Positions 14,221 to 21,470 of a DNA stretch of 26,616 nt are shown here, in pieces (the first letter of the stretch is position 1; each line of letters begins with the position of its first letter). A program made the translations under genes and the position numbers. The notes under the pieces were generated by a model that was given only the letters and a program-made list of their open reading frames with translations, was not told where the DNA came from and did no database searches. Source of the DNA: Phycocordibacter sp964398865 (GTDB lineage Bacteria; Patescibacteriota; Minisyncoccia; Phycocordibacterales; Phycocordibacteraceae); NCBI GenBank assembly GCA_964398865.1, contig CAYNOO010000009.1:1-26616 (forward strand), written 5' to 3'.

Positions 14221-14760
14221 TTAGACGGCTTCCTGAAGCGGAACGCCGATGTGGCGAAAGAATGCCTCTGCCTGCTTCGCATCCTTTGCGGTCGTAACAA
14301 TAGTGATGGCAAGACCGAATACGTCTTTCAATTCCTCGTCTGAAGTCTCAGGGAAGATGGTGTGCTCCTTAATACCAAGCGTGATGTTTCCCAAGGAATC
14401 AATAGCTTTGGCGGAAAGCCCGCGGAAGTCGCGAGTTCTCGGAAGCGAGATGTGTACGAGCTTGTCCAAGAAATCATACATGCGGTTACCCCGAAGTGTC
14501 ACTTGGTAACCTACTGGGTCTCCTTGGCGCACCTTGAAAGAAGCGACTGATTTCTTTGCGCCACGCACCGCAGCTTTCTGACCAGTGATAAGAGCCAATC
14601 GGTCTTCGATGAGTTCAACTTTCTTCTTATCCTTAATTTTGCCAATACCGGTTGAGATGACTACTTTCACCAAATGCGGAGCTTGAAAGGTATTCTTATA
14701 GCCAAACTCCTCCTTCAGGGTTTTGAATGTGCTCTTTTCTTGTGTACGAACTGATTGCAT
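14221..14760 (-). CDS. rplE: Ribosomal protein uL5
   Basis: A 179-residue 5S rRNA-binding protein of the central protuberance that contacts P-site tRNA. Family features are YKNTFQAPHLVKVVISTGIG, LALITGQKAAVRGAKKSVA, FKVRQGDPVGYQVTLRGNRM, PRTRDFRGLS and LGIKEHTIFPE. It follows rplX by 8 bp. The start context is ATATATATG with no Shine-Dalgarno. Confidence 0.97.
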   Translation of the reverse strand: MQSVRTQEKSTFKTLKEEFGYKNTFQAPHLVKVVISTGIGKIKDKKKVELIEDRLALITGQKAAVRGAKKSVASFKVRQGDPVGYQVTLRGNRMYDFLDKLVHISLPRTRDFRGLSAKAIDSLGNITLGIKEHTIFPETSDEELKDVFGLAITIVTTAKDAKQAEAFFRHIGVPLQEAV

Positions 14761-14768
14761 ATATATTT

Positions 14769-15071
14769 TTATACTTCCGCTCCGCTCTTAACCGCTATGC
14801 GGATACGCTTGCCACCTTTCATGGAAATTGAGACACGTGTGCCCTTGCCGGACTTAGGGTCAACAAGCATCGCGTTTGATACATGGAATGGCATCGCCAT
14901 ATCAACAATCTGACCTTTCCGGTTACCGCGAGGCTTCTGGTGCTTCTTCTTCACGTTCAAGCCCTCAACGATGATTTGTGAGGTCGCGGGAAGCGCGCGA
15001 GTTACCGTCCCGGTCTTACCCTTATCCTTGCCCGTGACGATTATGATTTTGTCTCCTTTTTTTATTTTCAT
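14769..15071 (-). CDS. rplX: Ribosomal protein uL24
   Basis: A 100-residue assembly-initiator protein of the 50S subunit. The KOW motif is clear at the N terminus (KKGDKIIIVTGKDKGKTGTV), followed by IVEGLNVKKKHQKPRGNRKG and the C-terminal VDPKSGKGTRVSI. It lies 26 bp after rplN and has no Shine-Dalgarno. Confidence 0.97.
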   Translation of the reverse strand: MKIKKGDKIIIVTGKDKGKTGTVTRALPATSQIIVEGLNVKKKHQKPRGNRKGQIVDMAMPFHVSNAMLVDPKSGKGTRVSISMKGGKRIRIAVKSGAEV

Positions 15072-15097
15072 GTTGGTTTGTTTTTTCTGCGTGCTTC

Positions 15098-15478
15098 CTA
15101 AACAACTTCAGGCGCAAGAGAACCTATTTTCTGGTATCCCATATCCACGATTTCGCGAGGAATCGGTCCGAACACGCGATTTGCTTTCGGTTCAAAGGGG
15201 TCTTTCGCATTTTTCGAAAGGATAACGACGGCATTATCATCGAAACGGATGTACGAACCATCTACGCGGCGAAATGATTTTCGCTGGCGCACTACGACGG
15301 CGGTGAGCACCTCCTTCTTCTTGACCATTTTTCGAGGCTCTGCGGACTGTACTGAAAGCACTACCCTGTCGCCAATCTGAGCGATAGTTTTCTTCGATCC
15401 GCCAAGCACCTTGAAGATGCGTCCGACCTTTCCGCCGGTGTTATCTGCAATGATGACGAGTGAACGATCCTGGATCAT
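15098..15478 (-). CDS. rplN: Ribosomal protein uL14
   Basis: A 126-residue subunit-interface protein of the 50S (bridge B8, docking site of the silencing factor RsfS where present). It begins MIQDRSLVIIADNTGGK, carries GDRVVLSVQSA and the diagnostic GSYIRFDDNAVVIL, and ends IPREIVDMGYQKIGSLAPEV. The ATG overlaps the rpsQ stop (ATGA), indicating translational coupling. Confidence 0.97.
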   Translation of the reverse strand: MIQDRSLVIIADNTGGKVGRIFKVLGGSKKTIAQIGDRVVLSVQSAEPRKMVKKKEVLTAVVVRQRKSFRRVDGSYIRFDDNAVVILSKNAKDPFEPKANRVFGPIPREIVDMGYQKIGSLAPEVV

Positions 15479-15714
15479 ATAACGATGAAGTGCTTATTCT
15501 TGGACATCGGTCGGCAGGATTGGATAGTTACGCGCTCTCCGTCCTGCTTCGTATTGCCCGGGTCATGTGCGAGGTACTTCTTTGTCTTCTTTACGTACTT
15601 CTTATACTTCGAATCCTTCACGTAACGATTAACCGCGACAGTAATAGTGTCCTTCATTTTCGTAGACACGACGGTGCCTGTGAGTGTTTTTTGGTTTTTG
15701 AGGTTTGGTTCCAT
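15475..15714 (-). CDS. rpsQ: Ribosomal protein uS17
   Basis: A primary binder of the 16S 5' domain. From ATG 15714 it is 79 residues: KTLTGTVVSTKMKDTITVAV, then KKTKKYLAHDPGNTKQDGER and the closing SCRPMSKNKHFIVI. The GTG at 15726 is in frame but overlaps the rpmC stop, and the ATG has the CATATG context seen in neighbours, so the shorter form is chosen. It overlaps rplN by 4 bp. Confidence 0.95.
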   Translation of the reverse strand: MEPNLKNQKTLTGTVVSTKMKDTITVAVNRYVKDSKYKKYVKKTKKYLAHDPGNTKQDGERVTIQSCRPMSKNKHFIVI

Positions 15715-15718
15715 ATGT

Positions 15719-15907
15719 TTATGCACTTCTTTCGGTCATGACTGCCTTGATGCGAGCAATATCGGCACGAATACCACGGGCTTTGCGGACGTTCTTGGTG
15801 CGAGCACCCGACATCCCAAAACGAAATTCACGAAGTTCTATTTCGAGATCTCCGAGGAGCTTCATAAGCTCACTGTCGCTCTTCTTCCTAACATCTATAG
15901 CTTTCAT
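15719..15907 (-). CDS. rpmC: Ribosomal protein uL29
   Basis: A 62-residue coiled two-helix protein near the tunnel exit, where trigger factor and SRP dock. It shows MKAIDVRKKSDSELMKLLGD, LRELRF-like LREFRFGMSGARTKNVRKAR and ARIKAVMTER. ATG 15907 is chosen over the in-frame TTG at 15913 because it matches the family start. Gaps are 8 bp to rplP and 4 bp to rpsQ. Confidence 0.95.
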   Translation of the reverse strand: MKAIDVRKKSDSELMKLLGDLEIELREFRFGMSGARTKNVRKARGIRADIARIKAVMTERSA

Positions 15908-15915
15908 ATGCAAAT

Positions 15916-16335
15916 TTAATGGCGTGCGATAACGCTCGTTTTAACGGAGAGCTTGGTGGCAGCTTTGCGCAGCGCTTCGCGCGCTACGGCGTCAGTAACG
16001 CCGTCAATCTCAAAGAGGATTCGACCAGGCTTTACTTCAGCAACAAAGCGGTACGGATCGCCCTTACCTTTACCCATCGGCAACTCGCCTCCCTTCTTGG
16101 TTTCAGGACGATCAGGGAAGACACGAATCCATACGCGACCAGTCTTTCCGAGAAGACGAGCGCCGGCGCGGCGCGCAGCTTCAAGCTGGTTTGACGATAT
16201 GCGTCCGCTGGAAAGCGACTTCAAGCCGTGTGAGCCGAAAGAAAGTGTGATGCCGCGCGTTGCCACCTGCTTCTTCGCTGGGTTCACGCGTGCGCGCTGC
16301 CACTTTCTGTATTTTACTTTTTTTGGAAACAACAT
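15916..16335 (-). CDS. rplP: Ribosomal protein uL16
   Basis: A 139-residue 50S protein near the A-site tRNA. It begins MLFPKKVKYRKWQRARVNPA, has ARRAGARLLGKTGRVWIRVF and PMGKGKGDPYRFVAEVKPG, and ends EALRKAATKLSVKTSVIAR, all family-typical in order and spacing. It lies 9 bp from rpsC, with start context CATATG. Confidence 0.97.
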   Translation of the reverse strand: MLFPKKVKYRKWQRARVNPAKKQVATRGITLSFGSHGLKSLSSGRISSNQLEAARRAGARLLGKTGRVWIRVFPDRPETKKGGELPMGKGKGDPYRFVAEVKPGRILFEIDGVTDAVAREALRKAATKLSVKTSVIARH

Positions 16336-16344
16336 ATGTGAAAT

Positions 16345-17025
16345 TTATACTTTCGGGCGCATCGAATCGTCAGCAAACACATCGCCGCGATAGATCCATA
16401 CCTTCACACCGATTTTTCCAAGCGGAAGCTGAGCGGCAAGCTGCGCGTAGTCAATGTCAGCGCGGAACGTCTGAAGCGGAATGCGTCCTTTCTTCAATTC
16501 TTCTGTGCGCGACATTGACCCAGAACCGAGCATGCCTGCAACGGCGATGCGCACACCCTTCACGTCCCGGTTCGCCATCACCTTATCGATAGTCTGTTTC
16601 AATACACGGCGGAATGGCATTCTCTTTTCAAGGCTTTCCACCACCATGCCAGCAACAATCGCTGCATTTGATTCTGGTGAGCGTACTTCGATAACGTCGA
16701 GGTGAAGCGCAGGCACTGAAGAAAGCTGCATGCTCTTCAACATCTGATGCAAATCTTTCTTCAACTTCGTAGCGGACTCGCCCGAGCGACCAATCACCAT
16801 GCCGGGACGAGCAGTATGAATTTGCACGCGCAAATCCTTCTGGGAGCGCTCTATCTCTACGTGCGAGACATAAGAACCGCGAAGACGCTTCGTCAAAAAC
16901 TGCCTGATCATCGCGTCAGTGCGGATGAATTCACGATTCTTCTTTGGCGAGCCCGCAAACCAACGGCTCTGCCAGTCGCGGAGTATACCTAGTCGGTGTG
17001 CGTATGGATGTACAATTTTTGTCAT
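16345..17025 (-). CDS. rpsC: Ribosomal protein uS3
   Basis: A 226-residue protein at the mRNA entry channel with helicase activity in the assembled ribosome. The N-terminal block HPYAHRLGILRDWQSRWFA is followed by a KH domain with the GxxG loop MVIGRSGESATKLKKDL. The C-terminal domain carries ESLEKRMPFRRVLKQTIDKV, GVRIAVAGMLGSGSMSRTEE and GKIGVKVWIYRGDV. The normal HP(V/I)GFRLG reads HPYAHRLG here. It starts 2 bp after the rplV stop. Confidence 0.97.
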   Translation of the reverse strand: MTKIVHPYAHRLGILRDWQSRWFAGSPKKNREFIRTDAMIRQFLTKRLRGSYVSHVEIERSQKDLRVQIHTARPGMVIGRSGESATKLKKDLHQMLKSMQLSSVPALHLDVIEVRSPESNAAIVAGMVVESLEKRMPFRRVLKQTIDKVMANRDVKGVRIAVAGMLGSGSMSRTEELKKGRIPLQTFRADIDYAQLAAQLPLGKIGVKVWIYRGDVFADDSMRPKV

Positions 17026-17027
17026 AG

Positions 17028-17372
17028 TTATTTCTTTTTCTTGCTCACTTTAGCTTTTCCCAACGTTACCGTTACATGACTCATGCGGTGACGTATTGGA
17101 GATGAGCGACCAAAAGCACGCGGCATAGAGCGCATAGCAACTAATCCCTTATTTACAGTGATATTTTGAACAACGAGCGTGCGACTGTCTTCGCCCTGCT
17201 TCTCCGCATTCGCAACAGCGGACGCGATGAGTTTCGCAACAGGAGTAGCAGCGCGCTTGTCTAAGAATTTCAAAGCGAGAAGTGCCGCTTCAACACTCTT
17301 GCCCTTCACCAACTCAGTAACGAGCCTGGTTTTGCGAGGAGTTTGCTTGTAGTTTGAAAGTGTCGCTTTCAT
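17028..17372 (-). CDS. rplV: Ribosomal protein uL22
   Basis: A 114-residue protein whose long loop lines the peptide exit tunnel. The N-terminal helix region reads NYKQTPRKTRLVTELVKGKS, then AALLALKFLDKRAATPVAKL. The tunnel loop and closing strand follow (GLVAMRSMPRAFGRSSPIRH, then HVTVTLG), with RAFGR where most bacteria have RARGR. It lies 26 bp from rpsS and 2 bp from rpsC. Confidence 0.97.
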   Translation of the reverse strand: MKATLSNYKQTPRKTRLVTELVKGKSVEAALLALKFLDKRAATPVAKLIASAVANAEKQGEDSRTLVVQNITVNKGLVAMRSMPRAFGRSSPIRHRMSHVTVTLGKAKVSKKKK

Positions 17373-17398
17373 GGTTCTAGGTTGAATGTATCAAAAGA

Positions 17399-17761
17399 TT
17401 ATTTCTTGGCAGCCGGAGCTTTAGCTTTTCCATCGGCTGGAGCTTTAGCAGCCTGCGCTGCTGCGATTTCAGACTCTTTCTTCTTCTGCTCGAGCTCTTT
17501 CTGCATCTTACCTCCGTGACGAGTGAATTTGGTCGTCAATGAGAATTCGCCAAGGCGATGCCCTACCATTTCTTCCGTGACGAACACTTCAGGAAAATCC
17601 TTTCCGTTGTGCACGAGGAAAGTGAATCCAACCATATCAGGGCTAATTTCAGATGCGCGTGCCCACGTCTTTATAGGAGCCGTCGTTGCAGGCTTCTTAC
17701 CATCAATCTTCTTCTGAAGTTTGTTGGAGACATAAGGACCTTTCTTGAGTGAGCGAGACAT
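17399..17761 (-). CDS. rpsS: Ribosomal protein uS19 with Ala/Lys C-terminal tail
   Basis: A 30S head protein contacting bridges to the 50S. The first 90 residues are canonical (MSRSLKKGPYVSNKLQKKID, TWARASEISPDMVG, FVTEEMVGHRLGEF, FTRHGGK). The last 30 (KKESEIAAAQAAKAPADGKA, then AAKK) form a low-complexity tail absent from most homologues. In nearly all bacteria rpsS follows rplB directly. Here it is 3.8 kb away, behind a transposase and a surface-protein gene, and has its own promoter. Confidence 0.96.
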   Translation of the reverse strand: MSRSLKKGPYVSNKLQKKIDGKKPATTAPIKTWARASEISPDMVGFTFLVHNGKDFPEVFVTEEMVGHRLGEFSLTTKFTRHGGKMQKELEQKKKESEIAAAQAAKAPADGKAKAPAAKK

Positions 17762-17777
17762 GTTGTGTTTTGTAGTG

Positions 17778-17795
17778 AAAAACGCGCCGTGCGCG
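17778..17795 (-). terminator. GC hairpin plus T5 just before rpsS
   Basis: On the minus strand CGCGC-ACG-GCGCG (17783-17795) is followed by TTTTT (17778-17782), 16 nt before the rpsS start codon. It would block read-through from the inserted region. For transcripts starting near 17797 it lies at the 5' end, where it could stabilise the mRNA rather than terminate it. Confidence 0.5.
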
Positions 17796-17803
17796 CTTCA
17801 GCT

Positions 17804-17832
17804 ATACTACCCAAACACCACCCCTCTGTCAA
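17804..17832 (-). promoter_or_regulatory. Promoter of the rpsS-rplE unit (TTGACA-17-TAGTAT)
   Basis: On the minus strand TTGACA (17827-17832), a 17-nt spacer and TAGTAT (17804-17809) put the start near 17797. The -35 hexamer begins on the last base of the palindrome at 17832-17871, so the mobile unit and the promoter share a boundary. Confidence 0.78.
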
Positions 17833-17871
17833 CGCCATTTGTGCAACACCCGGGTGTTGCACAAATGGCGT
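17832..17871. repeat. 40-bp perfect palindrome, REP-like, 3' of the RAYT gene
   Basis: The half-site is ACGCCATTTGTGCAACACCC; the other half is its exact complement. The inner 24 bp (TGTGCAACACCC and complement) are identical to the palindrome at 18577-18608, while the outer arms differ between copies yet remain self-complementary. This is the arrangement expected of REP/BIME sequences recognised by a RAYT. It can also act as a hairpin at the end of the RAYT transcript, but without a T-tract. Confidence 0.9.
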
Positions 17872-17877
17872 AAAGCT

Positions 17878-18555
17878 CTATCCAATAATATCTCGAAGTT
17901 CCCCAGCTAAAAGTTTTGCAGTGCTGGTTTTAACAAAGTCGGCATAATTACTCTTGGCGGTTATGGCAAACTGCCCTGTAATTATTTCAGGGACTATTAA
18001 ACCTCCCCATCTATTGGCATTAGTAAAATCCTGCAACGAAGACCACGGGTATTCAAATTCCTTGCCTGACCACTCCCGTAATTCCCGGGGATTCCTATGG
18101 ATATAGGCAGATAAATATAGAAGTTGTGAATCAGTTTCTATGTGGACAGCTTTATACCGACCCTGGAATAAATGCCCAGTAGCTTCATATTTGGTGTTGT
18201 AGTACTTGGTGTATCCATCAGATATACGCTGCATGTAACGCGCTATTCCACCTTCAGTACTTTCTTTAACCAATAAATGAAAATGGTTCGGCATAAGACA
18301 GAAAGAGACCACTTCTACAAAACGACTTTCAATAATGGATTCAATGTCCTCATCGGGTACAGAAAAACCAACTTCAGAAACAAAGCTTTCTGTAATGCGG
18401 TGTATGTTTTTAAACAGGTGGGGCGACTGAAGAAATAGGACATTAAAAAGAAAACGCTGCCAGTCAGCTCGATTTTTAAATATTCCTTGTCTATGGGCTC
18501 CACGATTGAAAACGTGGTAATACTCACCGGGAGCAATTATCCTCTTTGAGGTCAC
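17878..18555 (-). CDS. REP-associated tyrosine transposase (RAYT, Y1/HUH family)
   Basis: A 225-residue single-strand DNA transposase. Family marks are GEYYHVFNRGAHRQGIF at the N terminus, the metal-binding HUH motif in FCLMPNHFHLLVKES (H91, H93), a following helix with candidate nucleophile tyrosines (YMQRISDGYTKYYN, Y115-Y119), and the RAYT signature GHLFQGRYKAVHI, then LSAYIHRNP. The frame is intact with all key residues, so activity is possible. It starts with GTG (18555); TAAAGT lies 6 nt upstream, predicting a leaderless mRNA. The gene is bracketed by palindromes with an identical core, as expected for a RAYT and its REP sites. Confidence 0.92.
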   Translation of the reverse strand: MTSKRIIAPGEYYHVFNRGAHRQGIFKNRADWQRFLFNVLFLQSPHLFKNIHRITESFVSEVGFSVPDEDIESIIESRFVEVVSFCLMPNHFHLLVKESTEGGIARYMQRISDGYTKYYNTKYEATGHLFQGRYKAVHIETDSQLLYLSAYIHRNPRELREWSGKEFEYPWSSLQDFTNANRWGGLIVPEIITGQFAITAKSNYADFVKTSTAKLLAGELRDIIG

Positions 18556-18561
18556 CTGATT

Positions 18562-18567
18562 ACTTTA
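18562..18567 (-). promoter_or_regulatory. -10 box (TAAAGT) of leaderless RAYT gene
   Basis: On the minus strand TAAAGT, then AATCAG (6 nt), then GTG. The palindrome at 18577-18608 occupies the -35 region, so transcription may respond to its structure or to bound transposase. Confidence 0.42.
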
Positions 18568-18576
18568 CCATCACCA

Positions 18577-18608
18577 CCCCTGTGCAACACCCGGGTGTTG
18601 CACAGGGG
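18577..18608. repeat. 32-bp perfect palindrome, REP-like, 5' of the RAYT gene
   Basis: The half-site is CCCCTGTGCAACACCC with an exact complementary half. It shares the inner 24 bp with the palindrome at 17832-17871. It lies between the surface-protein stop and the RAYT promoter. Confidence 0.9.
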
Positions 18609-18626
18609 ATTCTCGAGTTATACAGG

Positions 18627-21413
18627 TTAGATTTCTTGGAAGCGGGGAACGACGGAGATGGTGACCGATTTTGAACTTGTTATTCCGTTGGTCAAACAAG
18701 TTAAGGTATAGGTGCTTTCATTGTTGATAGTCACCGACTGAGAACCTGAGAGGGCGCTCGATGAAATACCGGGACCAGAAATCGAACAAGAATCAGGGCT
18801 GCCAACAACTCCCCACGATATGGTTGCAGGGTCGCCTTGGCGCACTGTCTTCCCAGGACTTACGTCGAGCGTGAGACCCACCGGATCGACGGTCACGAGA
18901 ACGCTCGACGTCGCGTTTCTTGTTCCGTCAGTGCAGATAATGTCATATGTGGTGGTTACCGTTGGAGACACCGTGACGGAACCTGATGTCGCACCTCCCG
19001 TCGAAAATTGGCTGCTGGTACAAGACGTTGCGTTCGTAGAAGTCCAATTGATTACCGGCGATGTTACCCCGGAGACAATAACGGTCGGCGTTACGGTAAT
19101 GAGCGTGGTAGGGGTGAGTTGCAATGTCCCCGTGACACAGGTCGCATTCTTTGATTGCGCTCCAGAAATTACTGTGACTGTTCCTGACTTCACACCTGAA
19201 GTGCTGTAAATTTTTGAAAGCACTGAGGTGGTTCCTGACAAGTTGTCGGTGCCGCTCCAGGAATAAGTGTATGAACCAGTGCCTCCCGTGGGCACAGCAG
19301 TCCAGGTAAAGGTGTCGCCTGTATAACCAGAAGCTGGCGATACGGTACAGGACGCATTCAAGGTGCCCGCGTTCACCGTAAACGCTGCCCAAGATGTGCA
19401 ATTGTTATTCTCGTTCGACTCGTTGACCTCGTTTAAGGGGGAGTCAACGCATGCACGCATCTGATACGATCCTGGAGTAGGAAACGAGTAACTTCCCGCC
19501 TGAGCACGGCTCGCGTTTGCTGGAACGGATTTGCGAGCTAGAGGAATCTTTATCGAGGTATCCGCTTCAGCAGTAGGAAAAAGGAAGCTAAAAATACGCT
19601 GCCAGAAAGAAGGAGATGCCGCAAACGGATCATTGAGACACGTAGTATCGGTGCTTCGGCACACATATATCGTCGAGCCAAATGTTGCGGCGGCAACACT
19701 TCCACCGTTTGTAGCAGTGACAGAAAAACTTGTGTTCGCATTGGCGTTTACACTCGAGGGGCTGGGGGTGCTCGGCGTTAAATCAGGCAGAGGGGAGCTC
19801 ACCGCCGCAAAGTTCGAACAGCTCGCAGTTACTGATTGCGGCGACGCTGCTGTAGCGGTTCCTGCAAAATAATTGTAGTTAGTATGATTGCCGACACCGC
19901 CTGTAGAAGAGTTTTTCTGTACAAGCGTGGCGCCCGTGTATGAATCATAAAAATAGTAGGTATTGATGGGGTGCCCGGTGGAGTCTACCATTTCACGCAC
20001 CTCAACATTACAACAACCTCCTGCAGGAGTTATTTCATTACAAGCTGCCTCTAGCGAACCGTCTGCTCCTCCCGTGAAACCAACACCATCTTGAGTATCG
20101 CCTGCGCTGCCAACATGGGTTCCGCCGGAACACTGCATCGCGCCTTGGATTGTGACAGAGGCGGCTCCTGATGCTCCAGTGATAACAACCGACGCACTCT
20201 TAGTTCCTGATGTCGAATAGGTCTTCGTAACTGATGCGCTGGTGCCCGACAAGCTGTCAGTACCACTCCACGAATACGTATACGGTGTTGCGCCACCCGA
20301 TGCCGAAGCAGTCCAAGTCACTGGACTGCCCGCATAGACGCTTGTTGGCGAAACAGAGCAGGTGCCACTTAAGGAAGCGCTGCTGACGCTGGCACTGTTC
20401 GAACAATTTGTTGTCTCAGATTGTGACCCAGATACCACTGACACTGCGGCAGTTTTCGTTCCCGATGTTGTATACAGTTTGGAAATCGATGCGCTTGTTC
20501 CCGTCAAACCGTCAGTACCACTCCACGAATACGTGTAGGAGCCGGTGCCGCCAGATGGAGTAGCAGTCCAGGTGGTTGATTGTCCAGCATGCAATGAAGA
20601 AGGCGAAGCAGCGCATGAAACAGTCAGCAATGGTGGTGTTACTGTTACGGTCGCAGAAGCGGAAGCAGCTCCACTGGCACTACTACATGAAACTAAATAT
20701 GAAGTGCTTTGGGTGGGCGATAAGCTTATGGAGCCTGAAGTAGCGCCCCCCGTTGAAAAGTTAGTGCCTGTGCAGGAAGTAGCGTTTGCTGAAGACCAGG
20801 AGAGTGTTGATGACTGACCTGAGTTTATTGCCGTCGGAGTTGCAGTTAGATTGGCGGTTGGCGCGGACACAGTGCCTACGGTAACAGTAGCGGAAGCTGA
20901 CGCTATATCCGACCCATCGGTACAGGAGATTGAATATGTTTTTGAAGATGGAGGAGTAACAATCACGGAGCCTGAAGTAGCGCCCCCCGTTGAAAAGTTA
21001 GTGCCTGTACAGGACGTAGTATACGTAGAATTCCAGAAGAGCCATGAGGAACCCCCAGAAGACACGGAGGAAGGGACAGCAAGAATGCTGGCGGTTGGAG
21101 TAGTTACTGGAACACCAGGACATTCTTCTCCTGGCTCGGCGGCTGCACTAACTGGATACGTGGTCTCAACGGTAAGACTGTCCCCGTACAAGGCAGCCCA
21201 CGCATCATATTCAGAGGTTCCTGGAGAAAAAGGATTGCTCATGGTCGTGTAGGAGTATTCCCACGTAACACCACAGCCGCCCTGAGGAATGGCGTGTGCC
21301 TCGCGAGGAAGCGCTGCCACCATGAACGTGAGAGCAAGCGCGAAAATAGAAACTAGCGTGAGATTTATTGCAAGAGGTCGCGAGGATGTAAGAGCCCTAG
21401 AGAGGGTTTTCAT
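18627..21413 (-). CDS. Large secreted PKD/CARDB surface protein
   Basis: A 928-residue exported protein rich in Ser, Thr and Gly. The signal peptide runs from MKTLSRALTSSRPLAINLTL through a hydrophobic core to REAHA, cleavage near residue 42. Then come two Ig-like repeats with TSCTGTNFSTGGATSGS, two PKD-like domains (YTYSWSGTD), a Cys-rich module (GGCCNVEVREMVDS), a CARDB-like domain (PDLTPSTPSPSSVNANANTS to NEVNESNENNNC), a third PKD-like copy, a third Ig-like copy and a final Ig-like domain. I see no LPxTG or C-terminal membrane anchor, so cell attachment is unclear; adhesion or S-layer association is inference. ATG 21413 lies 6 nt after TACAAT. It interrupts the ribosomal operon. Confidence 0.9.
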   Translation of the reverse strand: MKTLSRALTSSRPLAINLTLVSIFALALTFMVAALPREAHAIPQGGCGVTWEYSYTTMSNPFSPGTSEYDAWAALYGDSLTVETTYPVSAAAEPGEECPGVPVTTPTASILAVPSSVSSGGSSWLFWNSTYTTSCTGTNFSTGGATSGSVIVTPPSSKTYSISCTDGSDIASASATVTVGTVSAPTANLTATPTAINSGQSSTLSWSSANATSCTGTNFSTGGATSGSISLSPTQSTSYLVSCSSASGAASASATVTVTPPLLTVSCAASPSSLHAGQSTTWTATPSGGTGSYTYSWSGTDGLTGTSASISKLYTTSGTKTAAVSVVSGSQSETTNCSNSASVSSASLSGTCSVSPTSVYAGSPVTWTASASGGATPYTYSWSGTDSLSGTSASVTKTYSTSGTKSASVVITGASGAASVTIQGAMQCSGGTHVGSAGDTQDGVGFTGGADGSLEAACNEITPAGGCCNVEVREMVDSTGHPINTYYFYDSYTGATLVQKNSSTGGVGNHTNYNYFAGTATAASPQSVTASCSNFAAVSSPLPDLTPSTPSPSSVNANANTSFSVTATNGGSVAAATFGSTIYVCRSTDTTCLNDPFAASPSFWQRIFSFLFPTAEADTSIKIPLARKSVPANASRAQAGSYSFPTPGSYQMRACVDSPLNEVNESNENNNCTSWAAFTVNAGTLNASCTVSPASGYTGDTFTWTAVPTGGTGSYTYSWSGTDNLSGTTSVLSKIYSTSGVKSGTVTVISGAQSKNATCVTGTLQLTPTTLITVTPTVIVSGVTSPVINWTSTNATSCTSSQFSTGGATSGSVTVSPTVTTTYDIICTDGTRNATSSVLVTVDPVGLTLDVSPGKTVRQGDPATISWGVVGSPDSCSISGPGISSSALSGSQSVTINNESTYTLTCLTNGITSSKSVTISVVPRFQEI
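20730..20771. repeat. 42-bp exact direct repeat, copy 1 (inside surface-protein gene)
   Basis: Identical to 20967-21008, 237 bp apart (79 codons, in frame). It begins GGAGCCTGAAGTAGCG and encodes the TSCTGTNFSTGGATSGS motif. Exact identity at DNA level implies recent duplication or gene conversion of one Ig-like module; a third, diverged copy lies near 18975-19020. Confidence 0.92.
20967..21008. repeat. 42-bp exact direct repeat, copy 2 (inside surface-protein gene)
   Basis: The second copy of the repeat at 20730-20771; recombination between them would delete or add one 79-residue module without shifting the frame. Confidence 0.92.
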
Positions 21414-21419
21414 AAATCT

Positions 21420-21425
21420 ATTGTA
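21420..21425 (-). promoter_or_regulatory. -10 box (TACAAT) of leaderless surface-protein gene
   Basis: On the minus strand TACAAT, then AGATTT (6 nt), then ATG at 21413. TTGTTG 19 nt upstream is a possible weak -35. A promoter here is required if the branched terminator after rplB works. Confidence 0.55.
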
Positions 21426-21470
21426 CAACAGCCGAGCGCCCAACAAGGCAAGACAATCAATATGCGGAGG

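Larger units (their letters stand above)
17832..18608 (-). mobile_element. RAYT gene with two cognate palindromes
   Basis: A 777-bp unit made of the transposase gene (17878-18555) bracketed by two palindromes with the same 24-bp core. The sequence CACCACCCCT occurs outside the first palindrome (17816-17825) and at the edge of the second (18572-18581), and may mark insertion ends. IS200/RAYT-type elements do not make target duplications, so this could be chance. The unit lies inside the S10 operon together with the surface-protein gene. Confidence 0.75.

Noticed and set aside
17816..18581. 10-bp target-site duplication (CACCACCCCT) around the RAYT unit
   Set aside because: One copy is partly inside the palindrome, RAYT/IS200-type elements do not make target duplications, and a 10-bp match within 800 bp of similar composition can be chance.
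20545..21252. Plus-strand reading frames opposite the surface-protein gene
   Set aside because: They are antisense to a long frame with signal peptide and clear PKD/Ig repeats; low-complexity Ser/Thr codons keep the opposite strand open.
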